A DNA stretch of 64,000 nt from CAVYXZ01 sp963772595 (GCA_963772595.1 CAVYXZ010000013.1:248001-312000), one strand, 5' to 3'; positions 36,075-46,193 are shown, counted from the first letter of the stretch. Program-made: numbers and translations. The notes: generated by a model not told the origin, from the sequence alone.

Positions 36075-37316
36075 TTACCTCCGTAGGAGCCGTACAGGTA
36101 AGTGGGTGCCTGCGGCAACAGCAGTCACCCCTTCGGGAATAATAAGCAGACCATCGGCCAGGACCATCGACATCAGCGCACCGGAACTCTGTGTCCCGGT
36201 GGTGAAGGCGGTCGTCTGGCCGTCTTTATCTTCCAGGCGAACGCGCAGATAGCTGCGGCGTCCATCGGACTTCATGTCTTCGCCAGTGACTGCCATGATA
36301 GTCTGCGAGTCATCGCTGCGGCTCTGAAGCCGGAGCAGCGCAGGGCGTACAAAGACATCAAACGTCACCATTGCCGAAACTGGATTGCCGGGCAGGCCGA
36401 AAAAGGGCACCGACTGCACCTGTCCAAAGGCCAGCGGCTTGCCGGGCCGGATGTTGACGCGCCAGAAACCGACCTCGCCGAGTTCGGCCAGGACGCGCCG
36501 GATGATGTCGAAGGTGCCGACGGAGACGCCCGCCGAACTCATAATGATGTCCGGCTGCTGGGCGAGCGCATCGGCGAACAGACCACGCACAGCGTCGAGC
36601 GTATCGCCCGCGACGGGCAGGCGGATAGGGATACCACCGTAAGTGCTGACCAGGGCCGCCAGGGTGTAGCTGTTGCTGTCGCGGATCTGGCCGGGGCCGG
36701 GTGTTTCGCTGACGTCGACCAGCTCGTCGCCAGTTGAGACGATCACGACGCGCGGCTGGCGATGGACCGGCACCTCTGCGAAGCCGAGCGAAGCCAGAAT
36801 GCCGATGTCCTGGGGGCGCAGCAGGGTTCCGGCGTGTAGCACAGTCTGGCCCGTGTGGACGCTTTCGCCCGCAGACCGCACGTAGTCGCCTGGACCCACG
36901 CTGCGATAAATCTGTACCTGACTGTCCAGCGCGGGAGCGTCACCAGCTCGCCAGTTACTGTCGGTATCTTCTACCGGGATCACGGCGTCCGCGCCTTCGG
37001 GCATGGGCGCGCCGGTCATGATGCGGGCGGCCTCCCCAGCGTTCAGACGCTGCGTCGGTGCGGTACCTGCCGGGATGTCCATCGTCACCCGAAGCGGCTG
37101 CGGCGTATCGCGCGATGCGCCTGTCGAATCGGCAGCGCGCAGCGCATAGCCATCCATGCTGGAGTTGGCAAAGGGCGGCAGGTTCTCTCCGGCGATCATA
37201 TCTTCGGCCAGGCTGCGGCCCAGCGCATTTTGAATCGCCAGCAATTCGGCAGGTAAGGGTGCAAAGGATTGGAGAATATGGTCGAGCGCGTCCTCAACCT
37301 TCATTAAGTCGGCCAA
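36075..37316 (-). CDS. moeA: Molybdopterin molybdenumtransferase
   Basis: 413 aa from TTG 37316 with AGGAGG 7 nt upstream. MoeA landmarks are PPFANSSMDGYALRA, ARIMTGAPMPEGADAVIPVE, VSTGDELV, PGQIRDSNSYTLAALV, SSAGVSVGTFD and FFGLPGNPVSAMVTF. It inserts molybdate into adenylylated molybdopterin. Other cofactor genes lie at 54557-55761. It is divergent from rsh. Confidence 0.96.
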   Translation of the reverse strand: MADLMKVEDALDHILQSFAPLPAELLAIQNALGRSLAEDMIAGENLPPFANSSMDGYALRAADSTGASRDTPQPLRVTMDIPAGTAPTQRLNAGEAARIMTGAPMPEGADAVIPVEDTDSNWRAGDAPALDSQVQIYRSVGPGDYVRSAGESVHTGQTVLHAGTLLRPQDIGILASLGFAEVPVHRQPRVVIVSTGDELVDVSETPGPGQIRDSNSYTLAALVSTYGGIPIRLPVAGDTLDAVRGLFADALAQQPDIIMSSAGVSVGTFDIIRRVLAELGEVGFWRVNIRPGKPLAFGQVQSVPFFGLPGNPVSAMVTFDVFVRPALLRLQSRSDDSQTIMAVTGEDMKSDGRRSYLRVRLEDKDGQTTAFTTGTQSSGALMSMVLADGLLIIPEGVTAVAAGTHLPVRLLRR

Positions 37317-37447
37317 TGGTATCCTCCTCTGTCGGCAACGGTCCCATTATAGCAGGCTCGTGAGCCTTGATTCTGGCAATCTTACATAAAATGGACGATA
37401 ATCTGGTATTCTACTTATGTGGCGCTGATGCGCACAAGTGGAATGTG

Positions 37448-39619
37448 ATGAATCTCGAAACTCTCCTTCAAGCACTCCCTGGGTTGACCCCAAACGACCA
37501 GCTTCTGATCGAACGGGCCTATTGCAGGGCTGAACAGGCCCACGAAGGCCAGCTTCGTAAAAGCGGTGAGCCGTTCTTTACCCACTGCGTCGCGGTGGCG
37601 CATATCCTGGCGGAAATGCATCTGGACGCTGAGGCGATTGCGGCGGCTCTGCTGCACGATACCCTCGAAGATACCAACCTGACCCGGCAGGAACTCTATG
37701 GTGAGTTTGGCGAAAATGTGGCCGCGCTGGTGGATGGTGTGACCAAGCTGACCAATCTGCCTTTCAATGTGGAACACAGCCGTCAAAACAGCCGCGAACT
37801 GGAATATATCCGTAAAATGCTGCTGGCGATGGGCGATGATGTGCGCGTGGTGCTGGTCAAGCTGGCGGACCGCCTGCACAACATGCGGACGCTGGGTTAT
37901 ATGCCACCGGCCAAACAGCGTGCGATTGCTCAGGAAACGCTGGACATTTTCGCGCCGCTGGCGAACCGCCTGGGCATCTGGCAAATCAAGTGGGAACTGG
38001 AAGACCTCAGCTTCCGCTATCTGAACCCGGACGATTACAAGCGTATTGCGTCGCGCATTGCCGAACGCCGGACCGACCGCGAAGAATATATGGATCGGGT
38101 CACGAGCGTGCTGCGCAAGGAACTGGATCGTTACGGCCTGAGCACGGCGACAATCACGGGCCGCCCCAAGCACATGTACAGCATCTACAAGAAGATGCAG
38201 CGCAAGAAATTGCCCTTCGAGCAGATCTACGACGTGCGTGCGGTGCGTGTGATTCTGCCGACAACGCCGGACTGCTACCTGGCGCTGGGGATCGTCCATA
38301 ACCTCTGGCGGCCTATCCCCGGCGAGTTCGACGATTATATTGCTGCGCCGAAGGACAATTTCTACCAGAGCCTGCACACGGCGGTGCTGGATTCAAAGGG
38401 CAAAACGGTTGAGGTGCAAATCCGCACCTGGGAGATGCACGAGAACGCCGAGTACGGCATCGCCGCCCACTGGCGCTACAAAGAGGGACGCAAGCAGCAC
38501 GACGACGATTTCGAGCGGCGGCTGAGCTTCCTGCGCCGTCTGATGGAATTTGGCCCGGAAGTGGACAACGCCGAGTCCTTTGTCAACACGATGAAGTCAG
38601 AGGTCTTCGAGGACCGGATCTACGCCTTCACGCCGAAGGGCGATATTTATGATCTGCCTGTCGGGGCGACGCCGATTGACTTTGCCTATCACATCCATAC
38701 AGAAATCGGCCACCGCTGCCGGGGCGCGAAGGTGCATGGTCGGCTGGTCGGCCTGGATTATCAACTGCAAACCGGCGATCAGGTCGAAATTCTGACGGCG
38801 AATCGCGGCGGCCCCAGCCTGGATTGGCTCAACCCCAGCCTGGGTTATGTGAAGACCACGCGCGCGCGCTCCAAAATCCGGCTGTGGTTCCGCAAGCTGA
38901 ACCGGGAGAAACACCTGGCGAACGGGCGAGAACTGCTGGAACGCGAGTTGAAGCGCCTGGGTCTGCTTGACAGCATGGCCTTTGATGCGGTTGCGGCGCT
39001 TTTCGATTACGACAAAGTCGATGACTTCATGGTAGCAATTGGCGGCGGCGACATCAACAGCTCGCAGATCGCCACGCGCATCCTGGAAATGGAGCGTAAG
39101 CACCAGAAGGAAGACCTGATCGAGACTATGCTCCAGCCCACGCAGCGGCCTGCCATCCGGGAGCCGCATACCAATGGAGCTATCAGCATCCAGGGGGCCA
39201 GCGGCCTGCTGACCAGTCTGGCACGCTGTTGCAGTCCGATGCCGGGCGACGACATTGTCGGCTATGTGACACGCGGGCGCGGCGTGACGGTTCACCGGCG
39301 CGATTGTAGCAACATTGTTTCCGGCGCAGAGGCCGAGCGGTTGGTCGATGTGACCTGGGAGCAGGAGCTTAACGAACAGCGCTATTCGGTGCCGGTCGAG
39401 ATCATCGCCTATGATCGGGAAGGCCTGATGCGCGACATCAGCATTTTGATTAGTGACGCGGGTGTGAATATGACCTCGGTCAACGTCAACACGCGCCAGA
39501 ATATCGCCACCTTCCAGTTGGTGATCGAGATTCGCAGTGTCGATCAACTCACGCGCATCCTGACTCAGTTGGAAAGCGTGGAGAACGTGGTTGAGGCGCG
39601 CCGCCGGAATATGATGTAG
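37448..39619 (+). CDS. rsh: Bifunctional (p)ppGpp synthetase/hydrolase (RelA/SpoT homologue)
   Basis: 723 aa from ATG 37448; the frame is open back to 37367, but the longer start would leave little room for a promoter, and the shorter product fits the family. The hydrolase HD domain has AEQAHEGQLRKSGEPFFTHC and LLHDTLEDT. The synthetase has GRPKHMYSIYKKM and YDVRAVRVIL. TGS (YAFTPKGDIYDLPVGATP), a zinc-finger-like ARCCSPMPGD and ACT (VPVEIIAYDREGLMRDISIL) domains follow. Both catalytic halves look intact. It sets alarmone levels in response to starvation. Confidence 0.96.
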   Translation: MNLETLLQALPGLTPNDQLLIERAYCRAEQAHEGQLRKSGEPFFTHCVAVAHILAEMHLDAEAIAAALLHDTLEDTNLTRQELYGEFGENVAALVDGVTKLTNLPFNVEHSRQNSRELEYIRKMLLAMGDDVRVVLVKLADRLHNMRTLGYMPPAKQRAIAQETLDIFAPLANRLGIWQIKWELEDLSFRYLNPDDYKRIASRIAERRTDREEYMDRVTSVLRKELDRYGLSTATITGRPKHMYSIYKKMQRKKLPFEQIYDVRAVRVILPTTPDCYLALGIVHNLWRPIPGEFDDYIAAPKDNFYQSLHTAVLDSKGKTVEVQIRTWEMHENAEYGIAAHWRYKEGRKQHDDDFERRLSFLRRLMEFGPEVDNAESFVNTMKSEVFEDRIYAFTPKGDIYDLPVGATPIDFAYHIHTEIGHRCRGAKVHGRLVGLDYQLQTGDQVEILTANRGGPSLDWLNPSLGYVKTTRARSKIRLWFRKLNREKHLANGRELLERELKRLGLLDSMAFDAVAALFDYDKVDDFMVAIGGGDINSSQIATRILEMERKHQKEDLIETMLQPTQRPAIREPHTNGAISIQGASGLLTSLARCCSPMPGDDIVGYVTRGRGVTVHRRDCSNIVSGAEAERLVDVTWEQELNEQRYSVPVEIIAYDREGLMRDISILISDAGVNMTSVNVNTRQNIATFQLVIEIRSVDQLTRILTQLESVENVVEARRRNMM

Positions 39620-39680
39620 TCACCTACAGAATTTCGAACAGCTTACAAACATAATTGTTTCATTTTGCTCTGGTTTTCAT

Positions 39681-39709
39681 TTGCGTGGGGATTACCGTCA
39701 CATTATACT
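39681..39709 (+). promoter_or_regulatory. Sigma70-type promoter of the BTAD regulator gene
   Basis: TTGCGT at 39681-39686, a 17-nt spacer and TATACT at 39704-39709 within an AT-rich 190-nt spacer. This would leave a leader of about 95 nt. Confidence 0.6.
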
Positions 39710-39812
39710 GGTTCTATATAAACTATGGACGGTCTCAGTGCGACCTCCATCAGGGGTTTGAACCTTAAAATAAGCAGCACGATGCTCAACATGCAGTAGG
39801 GGGTATTTTTTT

Positions 39813-41011
39813 ATGGCTAATTTGTTGCGAGATCTGGCTATAGAACAGGTACGCAATCTGGACTCCGGCACGCGCGCTGGTGGTTATTCATCCTAACTTT
39901 ATACCCCAACATCTGGCGGTTGCGGAACTGCTGAACCGTGACAGACTGGTGTACTGTCGTTTGGAAGGCAAGACGCTGAGTCAGGCTGAACTTGACGCAC
40001 AGTTGGAGCAAAGCCTGCTGGCGCAGCAGGGCGAGGCGCATCTGGCCGGGGTGAAACACCTGATTCTGGATGAGTGCGACCGAGCCGAACCGGAGGCCCT
40101 GGTAGCCTTTCTAGCGCCTGTGCTGGATCAGATGACCGACGGCATCGTGTTCATTGTGACCCGTCTGCCTCCGCATGGCCTCCTGGAACAGGAGTCGCTG
40201 CGGGCGCAGACCGTCTTTATACCGCAGGAGCGCTCGTTGATGCTGTGGGATTACGCCCGCTGGGATCAGGAAGACCGGGTGCTGCTGGAGGTGCGTGCGC
40301 TGGGCACGGGGCGGGTGATGCGCGACGGCAAGATCGTCGATCACTGGGACGGCCTGCTGCCGCGTTCGCTATTCTTTTATCTGGTCGATAAGGGAATGAC
40401 GACTCGCAACGATATTTTCGAGACCTTCTGGCCCACGCTCTCGGTGCGGGAAGCCACGAATGTCTTTCATGTGACCAAGCGCAAGATCAGCGAAGTGCTG
40501 GGTGTAGATCTGACCGATTACTGGTCCGGCTTCTATCACATTTCGTCCAAAATCGAATTGAGCTACGATGTAGTGCGCTTCTCCGAACTGCTGCAAGACA
40601 GCGCCATTGCTTCGGTGGATGTGGCGGCAGATATGCTGCAACGCGCCCTGTTGATTTACCGCGACGATTACCTGACGTCATTTGACTCGGAGTGGGTGCT
40701 GACACGGCGTGACGAACTTCGTCAGGCGCTGGCCGACGTGTTGATCGGTCTGGCAAAGGCGATGCAGCAGCAGGGGAAATTGCCGGAAGCGCTTGGCCTG
40801 TTTTTGCGCGCGGCAGTGACCAACCCGCAGCGTGAAGACGTAGCGCGCGAGGCGATGCTGCTGTACCAGGAAATGGGGATGCCGGAAGACGCGCTGCGTG
40901 GTCTACGACCGGCTGAGAGACGAAGTCTATCAGACCCTCGGCGTTGCACCGAATCCGCAGCTTCGTGAACTGGCGGGTGAATTGGAAAGGCAGCGGACTG
41001 GTCGTGCCTGA
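39813..41011 (+). CDS. SARP/BTAD-type regulator with an N-terminal ATPase-like region (two frameshifts)
   Basis: About 398 aa after repair. It starts MANLLRDLAIEQVRNLDSGT at ATG 39813 and breaks at about 39876, where it continues LVVIHPNFIPQHLAVAEL. It breaks again at about 40899, where VYDRLRDEVYQTLGVAPNPQ resumes to TGA 41009-41011. The N-terminal 150 residues look like a P-loop-type strand/helix region (HLILDECDRAEPEALVAF) lacking Walker A. The middle is a winged helix (GMTTRNDIFETFWPTL, NVFHVTKRKISEVLG). The C-terminus is a bacterial transcriptional activator helical repeat. It probably regulates the mannosyltransferase gene, which overlaps its stop by 8 nt. Confidence 0.75.
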
Positions 41012-42128
41012 TTCGGCTGGGCTGAACATTTGCTTGCTCGAACCCTATTACGGTGGCAGCCACGCGGCCTGGGCCGATGCCTACCGGCGCTATTCCGGCC
41101 ACGAGGTCTATTTGCTGACGCTGCCCGCGCAGTTCTGGAAGTGGCGTATGCAGGGTGGGGCGGTGAGTCTGGCGCGCCTGTTCCAGCAGTTGGGCCTGTG
41201 GCCCGATCTCATTCTGGCGAGCGACATGATGGACCTCGCCACCTTCCGCGCGCTGAGCGAAACGCAGACGATCCCGACTGCGCTGTATTTCCACGAGAAT
41301 CAACTGACTTACCCGCAGAATGAGCGCCAGGGCCATGCCTGGCAGTATGCCTTTATCAATTATGTCAGCGCGCTGGCGGCGGACGAGGTCTTCTTCAACA
41401 GCGCTTACCACCTGATTGCCTTCATGGATGCGCTGCCGAATATGCTCAAGCACTTCGGCGACTTCAACGAAATAGAAACAATTGCTGTCATTCAGGCGAA
41501 GGCCTCCGTTATGCCGCTGGGCCTGGACCTGCGCGCGTTCGACGATTGTAAGGTTGAACAGGAGGATCCCGGCCCGCCGATTATCCTTTGGAATCACCGC
41601 TGGGACGCTGACAAGAACCCGGAATTGTTCTTCGAGGCGCTGTACCGCCTGCTTGACGAAGGCATTGAATTTCGCGTCGCGCTGCTGGGCGAGAATGTCC
41701 GGCAGGACCCGGTCGAATTTGAGCAGGCCTATGACCGGCTGGGCGAGCGCGTGATCTACTATGGCTTTGTGCCCGATTTCGAGGACTATGCCGCGCTGCT
41801 GTGGCAGGCGGACTACGTCATCAGCACAGCCGAACAGGATTTCTTCGGCGCGGCGGTGGTTGAGGCCATTCACTGTGGCTGCGTGCCACTGCTGCCTTAC
41901 CGGCTCAACTATCCGAGCCTGATCCCGACTGCTTATCACGAAGCCTGTCTCTACAGCGCCAACGACCTCTATAGCCTGCTCAAGCGGCACTTACAGGGGC
42001 AGATTCAGGTGGACCGTGCCGTGCTGCGCGATCATGTCGCCCAGTACGACTGGCAGGAGATGGCCCCGCAGTATGACGAGGCCTTCAGTCGCTTAGTTCG
42101 GGCACATCAAGCTGGCTCTGGAAGTTAA
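41004..42128 (+). CDS. tRNA-queuosine alpha-mannosyltransferase-like glycosyltransferase (DUF3524)
   Basis: 374 aa from GTG 41004, which overlaps the regulator stop; an upstream in-frame ATG at 40944 lies inside the regulator and is less likely. The N-terminal domain has the DUF3524 features LLEPYYGGSHAAWADAY, LPAQFWKWRMQGGAV, DMMDLATFRAL and YFHENQLTYP. These are shared with human GTDC1, the enzyme that mannosylates queuosine in tRNA-Asp. The C-terminal GT4 domain has WNHRWDADKNPELFFEAL and STAEQDFFGAAVVEAI. In bacteria the family is little studied. Its 3' end overlaps the convergent topoisomerase gene by 44 bp. Confidence 0.88.
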   Translation: MPDSAGLNICLLEPYYGGSHAAWADAYRRYSGHEVYLLTLPAQFWKWRMQGGAVSLARLFQQLGLWPDLILASDMMDLATFRALSETQTIPTALYFHENQLTYPQNERQGHAWQYAFINYVSALAADEVFFNSAYHLIAFMDALPNMLKHFGDFNEIETIAVIQAKASVMPLGLDLRAFDDCKVEQEDPGPPIILWNHRWDADKNPELFFEALYRLLDEGIEFRVALLGENVRQDPVEFEQAYDRLGERVIYYGFVPDFEDYAALLWQADYVISTAEQDFFGAAVVEAIHCGCVPLLPYRLNYPSLIPTAYHEACLYSANDLYSLLKRHLQGQIQVDRAVLRDHVAQYDWQEMAPQYDEAFSRLVRAHQAGSGS

Positions 42129-44538
42129 CCACCCCCGTTACCGCTTCTTTTTCGCGCAGTGAAATCACGTAGTCACCGCCGCTGCGCCCGCGCGCAACCT
42201 TCGGTGCCAGGCCGATGCGCATATATTTCGGCTTATTCTTGCTGGTGAGGACGACAATGGTATCGTCCTGCCGACCGATGGCGGCTGCGGCCAGGCCGAG
42301 ACTGTCCTTCGGCAGACGCATGGCGATGACACCAGCTCCGGCGCGGCCCTGGGTCGGGAACTCGTCGATGGCTGATATCTTCGCCACGCCATCGTTGGTA
42401 ATGGTCCAGACCCACTGATTTTCGACGGCGGTCATGGCCCCGATCACCTGGTCGCGCTGGCCCATGAGCTTGACGCCGCGCATCCCCCCGGCAGGCAGCC
42501 CGGTAGGCCGCACATCGCTTTCCTCGAAGCGGATCGCCTGACCCTGAGTGGTCAGCAGCAGCACCTGATTTTCCCCGGTCGTGAAGAAGACCCAGCCTAA
42601 CTGGTCGTCGCCGGTGACGTTCATCACCTTGAAGGCATTCGAGGACATGCCCGGCAGGTCCTCCATGCGGATACGCTTGACCTGCGCGCCCAGGGTGGCG
42701 AGGAACAGATAGCCGCTTTCTGCATCCGAGGGCAGGCTCAGGACTGCCGCGATCTCGTCGCCCTGGTTGAGCGGGCAGAGGCTGGTATAGAGCGTGCCCT
42801 CGCCGGGATCGTTCACCTGGGAAAGCTGCTGCACCGGGATGGTGGCGCACTGGCCGCCGCGCGTAAAGAGATAAAGTGTGTGCGTCGTGCTGCTGTGGAC
42901 GATGTGGGCCGGTGGGTTCTTGATGTCGGTGGTGATCTTGGGCGGCGCGTCTTCGTAGCTGCGGCCCAGCAGGCCGTCTACAGTGAGCGTTACCCAGGTG
43001 TTTTCTTCGGGCAGCAAAAGGGTCTCGGTGCTGGCCGCTATGCTGTCCATAATCACCGTGCGGCGCGGGTCGTTGTAGGCGTCCTTGATGCTGATGAGTT
43101 CATCAGCCACGACGGCGCGCATTTTCTGCGGACTTTTCAGCAGGCCTTCGAGATACTTGATAAGTTTGATTTTCTCGGCATATTCGTCAGATATCTTCTT
43201 GCTTTCCAGTGCCGCCAGCCGTCGAAGCTGCATATCGAGGATCGCCTGGGCCTGAATCTCGGTGATCTTCAAGGTCTTGCGAAGATTTACGCGCGCGGTT
43301 TCAACCGTTCGTGATTTGCGAATGATGGCGATAGTCTCGTCCAGGTTGTCGAGCGCCTTGAGCAGTCCTTCGAGGATGTGCGCACGGTCACGGGCGCGGG
43401 TCAATTCGTACTCACTGCGCCGCCGGACGATCTCGATGCGGTGATCCAGGTAGACTCGCAGCGCCTGCTTGAGGTTGAGCACACGCGGTTCACCGTTGAC
43501 CAGGGCCAGCATGATGATGCTGAAGGTGTCTTGCAGCGGAGTCTGCTTGAAGAGGTCGGACAGCACTTCTGTGGGGTCCGCGCCACGCTGAAGCTCGATC
43601 ACCAGCCGGATTCCCTGGCGATCCAATTCGTCGCGCAGGTCAGCTAATCCTTCCAGCTTACCGGAACGCACCTGACTGGCGATGCGCTCGGAGAGAGCCG
43701 ATTTGTTGACCTGGTAGGGCAGTTCGCTGACGATGATGCGCGACTTGCCGCGCCCCATATCTTCGACATGGACTTTGGCGCGCACGGTGATCTTGCCGCG
43801 TCCGGTAGCGTAGGCTGAGGCCAGCGTGTCCTCGTCGGATTCGATGCCGTCGCGGTGGCGGTAGACGAGGCCGCCGGTGGGGAAGTCTGGCCCTTTGACA
43901 AACTGCATCAGGTCCAGGTTGGTGATGTCATCCAGCTTTTTCCAGTTGTTGAGCATGTAAATCAGGGCGTCGCAGACCTCGCCGAGATTGTGAGGCGGGA
44001 TGTTGGTGGACATGCCGACGGCGATCCCGGAGGAGCCGTTGATAAGCAGATTGGGGATGCTGGAGGGCAGCACGACGGGTTCGGACAGGCTGCCATCGAA
44101 GTTCTCCTGGAAATCGACCGTATTCTTCTCAATATCGACCAGAAGCTCGTCGCCGATATCGGCCATGCGGGCCTCGGTGTAGCGCATGGCGGCGGCACTG
44201 TCCCCATCCACACTGCCGAAGTTGCCCTGACCGTCCACGACCACGTAGCGCATGGCGAAGTCCTGCGCCAGCCGGACCATCGTATCGTAGACAGCGGCAT
44301 CGCTGTGCGGGTGGTACTTGCCCAGTACCTCGCCGACGATACGGGCGCTCTTGCGATAGGGCGAATCGGAGCGGATACCCATGTCGTGCATGGCGTAGAG
44401 GATGCGGCGGTGAACCGGCTTGAGTCCGTCACGCGCATCCGGCAGCGCGCGCGCCACGATGACGCTCATGGCGTAATCCAGATAGGCGCTGCGCATCTCC
44501 TGATCGATATTTACGGTCTGAATAGAACCACCATTCAT
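42085..44538 (-). CDS. gyrA: Type IIA DNA topoisomerase subunit A (GyrA/ParC)
   Basis: 817 aa from ATG 44538, chosen because GAGG lies 8 nt upstream; another ATG is at 44544. The breakage-reunion domain is complete, with catalytic Tyr120 in AMRYTEAR and the quinolone region HPHSDAAVYDTMVR. The six-bladed C-terminal domain is present (about 500-800). I do not see the GyrA box (QRRGGKG-like) in the first blade, where APPKITTDIKNPPAHIVH stands. Without it the enzyme may relax or decatenate like ParC rather than supercoil. The position equivalent to E. coli Ser83 is Ala. No gyrB/parE is in the window. Confidence 0.88.
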   Translation of the reverse strand: MNGGSIQTVNIDQEMRSAYLDYAMSVIVARALPDARDGLKPVHRRILYAMHDMGIRSDSPYRKSARIVGEVLGKYHPHSDAAVYDTMVRLAQDFAMRYVVVDGQGNFGSVDGDSAAAMRYTEARMADIGDELLVDIEKNTVDFQENFDGSLSEPVVLPSSIPNLLINGSSGIAVGMSTNIPPHNLGEVCDALIYMLNNWKKLDDITNLDLMQFVKGPDFPTGGLVYRHRDGIESDEDTLASAYATGRGKITVRAKVHVEDMGRGKSRIIVSELPYQVNKSALSERIASQVRSGKLEGLADLRDELDRQGIRLVIELQRGADPTEVLSDLFKQTPLQDTFSIIMLALVNGEPRVLNLKQALRVYLDHRIEIVRRRSEYELTRARDRAHILEGLLKALDNLDETIAIIRKSRTVETARVNLRKTLKITEIQAQAILDMQLRRLAALESKKISDEYAEKIKLIKYLEGLLKSPQKMRAVVADELISIKDAYNDPRRTVIMDSIAASTETLLLPEENTWVTLTVDGLLGRSYEDAPPKITTDIKNPPAHIVHSSTTHTLYLFTRGGQCATIPVQQLSQVNDPGEGTLYTSLCPLNQGDEIAAVLSLPSDAESGYLFLATLGAQVKRIRMEDLPGMSSNAFKVMNVTGDDQLGWVFFTTGENQVLLLTTQGQAIRFEESDVRPTGLPAGGMRGVKLMGQRDQVIGAMTAVENQWVWTITNDGVAKISAIDEFPTQGRAGAGVIAMRLPKDSLGLAAAAIGRQDDTIVVLTSKNKPKYMRIGLAPKVARGRSGGDYVISLREKEAVTGVVNFQSQLDVPELSD

Positions 44539-44611
44539 GGTCATGTCCTCAAGGTGTGTTTCTGCGGGGTGCTGCACTCATTCTAGAAGTGCGCTGATGT
44601 GCTGTCAAATT

Positions 44612-44623
44612 GAACATTTGTTC
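44612..44623. promoter_or_regulatory. LexA (SOS box)-like palindrome at the topoisomerase promoter
   Basis: GAACATTTGTTC, a perfect GAAC-N4-GTTC palindrome matching the Gram-positive LexA consensus. It sits 4 nt downstream of the -10, over the expected transcription start of gyrA/parC. It is also upstream of the divergent glycoside-hydrolase gene. Confidence 0.5.
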
Positions 44624-44627
44624 TCTA

Positions 44628-44636
44628 ATTATAGCA
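44628..44636 (-). promoter_or_regulatory. Extended -10 promoter of the topoisomerase A gene
   Basis: TGCTATAAT on the minus strand (TATAAT at 44628-44633), an extended -10. It lies 90 nt from the start codon at 44538; no good -35 is visible. Confidence 0.6.
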
Positions 44637-44672
44637 TAGAAATCTGCCTGCGCCTGTGGTAGCATCCCCGCT

Positions 44673-46168
44673 ATGATCAGACGCATACATGTCCCCGCAC
44701 ACTTGATCTTTGTCCTTGCTCTTTTGCTGCTGCCTGCCTGTATCCCGCAGACGCCCATTTACGTGTATGTGACGCCTACGCAGCCGGACGCTACCGAGGT
44801 GCCTACACTGGCTGCTCTGCCGACCAATACGGAGATTCCGACCGAATCGCCGACTGAGCTGCCTGCTAATGTGCCGACCTTCACCGACCTTCCTGGGGCC
44901 GGTCGTTGGGCCGAATTACACACCGCCGCCAACGTCTACACCGCGTCCGCAGCCGACCGCAACGACGACCGAGACGGCCACGACGGGACCCTCGCCGACA
45001 CCGCTGCCCGCCAGTGCCACGACGGCTCCTGTTGGCCCACAACCGACCGTTTTGCCGAATCTCGACGGCAGCCAGATGGGGGTACAGCTTCATTCGCTGT
45101 TGGATGAGGATACCTGGCGCGAAGTGGTGCGGCTGACCGGTCAACTGCACGTAGGCTGGGCAAAAGTGCAGATCGACTGGAGCCTGCTCCAGCCGAACGG
45201 ACCGGACGAGATTTCGGTGGATATGAAACGGCAGGAGATTTATCTGGACAATCTCGATTCCGCTGGTATGAAGGTGCTGGTGAGCGTGGCGAAAGCGCCT
45301 GCCTGGGCACGCAGCAACCAGAACGAATCGGGGCCGCCGGATGATCCGCAGGTGCTGGCGAATTTCATCACGCTGATGCTGAACGAATTCGGCAACGTGG
45401 TCGATGCGGTCGAGATCTGGAACGAGCCGAATCTGATACGCGAGTGGCAAGGTCAGCCGCTCAGCGGGGCCTCGTACATGCGCTACTTCGCGCCGGCGTA
45501 TCAGGCGGTTCAGGCTTATTCGCAGGCGCGCGATGGCGGACCCGCGTTTCCCGCGACCGGGGCCAGTGCAGGTGGTCACAGCGGGACTCGCGCCGACCGG
45601 CACCTCGGATACCTCGCTGGATGACCGCACGTATTTGCAGCAGATGTACGACAACGGTCTGGGCAATTACCCGGATGTGGTCGTCGGCGTGCATCCCTTT
45701 AGCTGGGGCAACCCGCCGGATGCCCGCTGCTGTAACGCAGTGGATGGACAGGGCTGGGATGATGACCCGCACTTCTTCTTCAGCCACACGCTTGAAGATT
45801 ATCGCAATATCATGGTCGCCAACGGTCATGCCAACAGCCAGCTCTGGGTGACGGAATTCGGCTGGGCGACCTGGGATAAGCTGCCGGGCGACCCACCGCA
45901 GCCCTGGATGAGCTACAATGACCAGTGGTCGCAGGCGAATGATACACTGCGTGCTTTCCAGATCGGACAGTCAACAGACTACATTGGGCCGATGATTCTG
46001 TGGAATATGAACTTCGGCTGGCTGCCGACCCTGGTGGAGAACCGTGACGAACGCGCCGCCTACAGCCTGCTCACGCACCTCAAACCGCAGCAGGAGCGCC
46101 CGCTGTACTGGATGATCTATGACGCGACCCAGCCCGATGTGCAGCTCGACCGCTACGACGCGGGATAG
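44673..46168 (+). CDS. Glycoside-hydrolase (clan GH-A, TIM barrel) lipoprotein (two frameshifts)
   Basis: About 497 aa after repair. The signal ends in the lipobox LLPAC, and a Thr/Pro-rich stalk follows. The first break, at about 44885-44895, shifts into PVVGPNYTPPPTSTPRPQPT. The second, at about 45572-45576, is repaired by removing one G from GCAGGTGGTC, giving SAVVTAGLAPTGTSDTS. The barrel has WAKVQIDWSLLQP, the acid/base Glu in VEIWNEPNLI and the likely nucleophile Glu in WVTEFGWATW. GH5- or GH39-like relatives act on beta-linked polysaccharides; the substrate is unknown. Both glutamates are present, so the repaired protein should be active. Confidence 0.75.
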
Positions 46169-46193
46169 TCTGTCTCCTCAATCAGTGGAATAA

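Noticed and set aside
40944..41003. ATG 40944 as start of the mannosyltransferase
   Set aside because: It lies inside the repaired regulator frame; GTG 41004 matches the conserved protein start.
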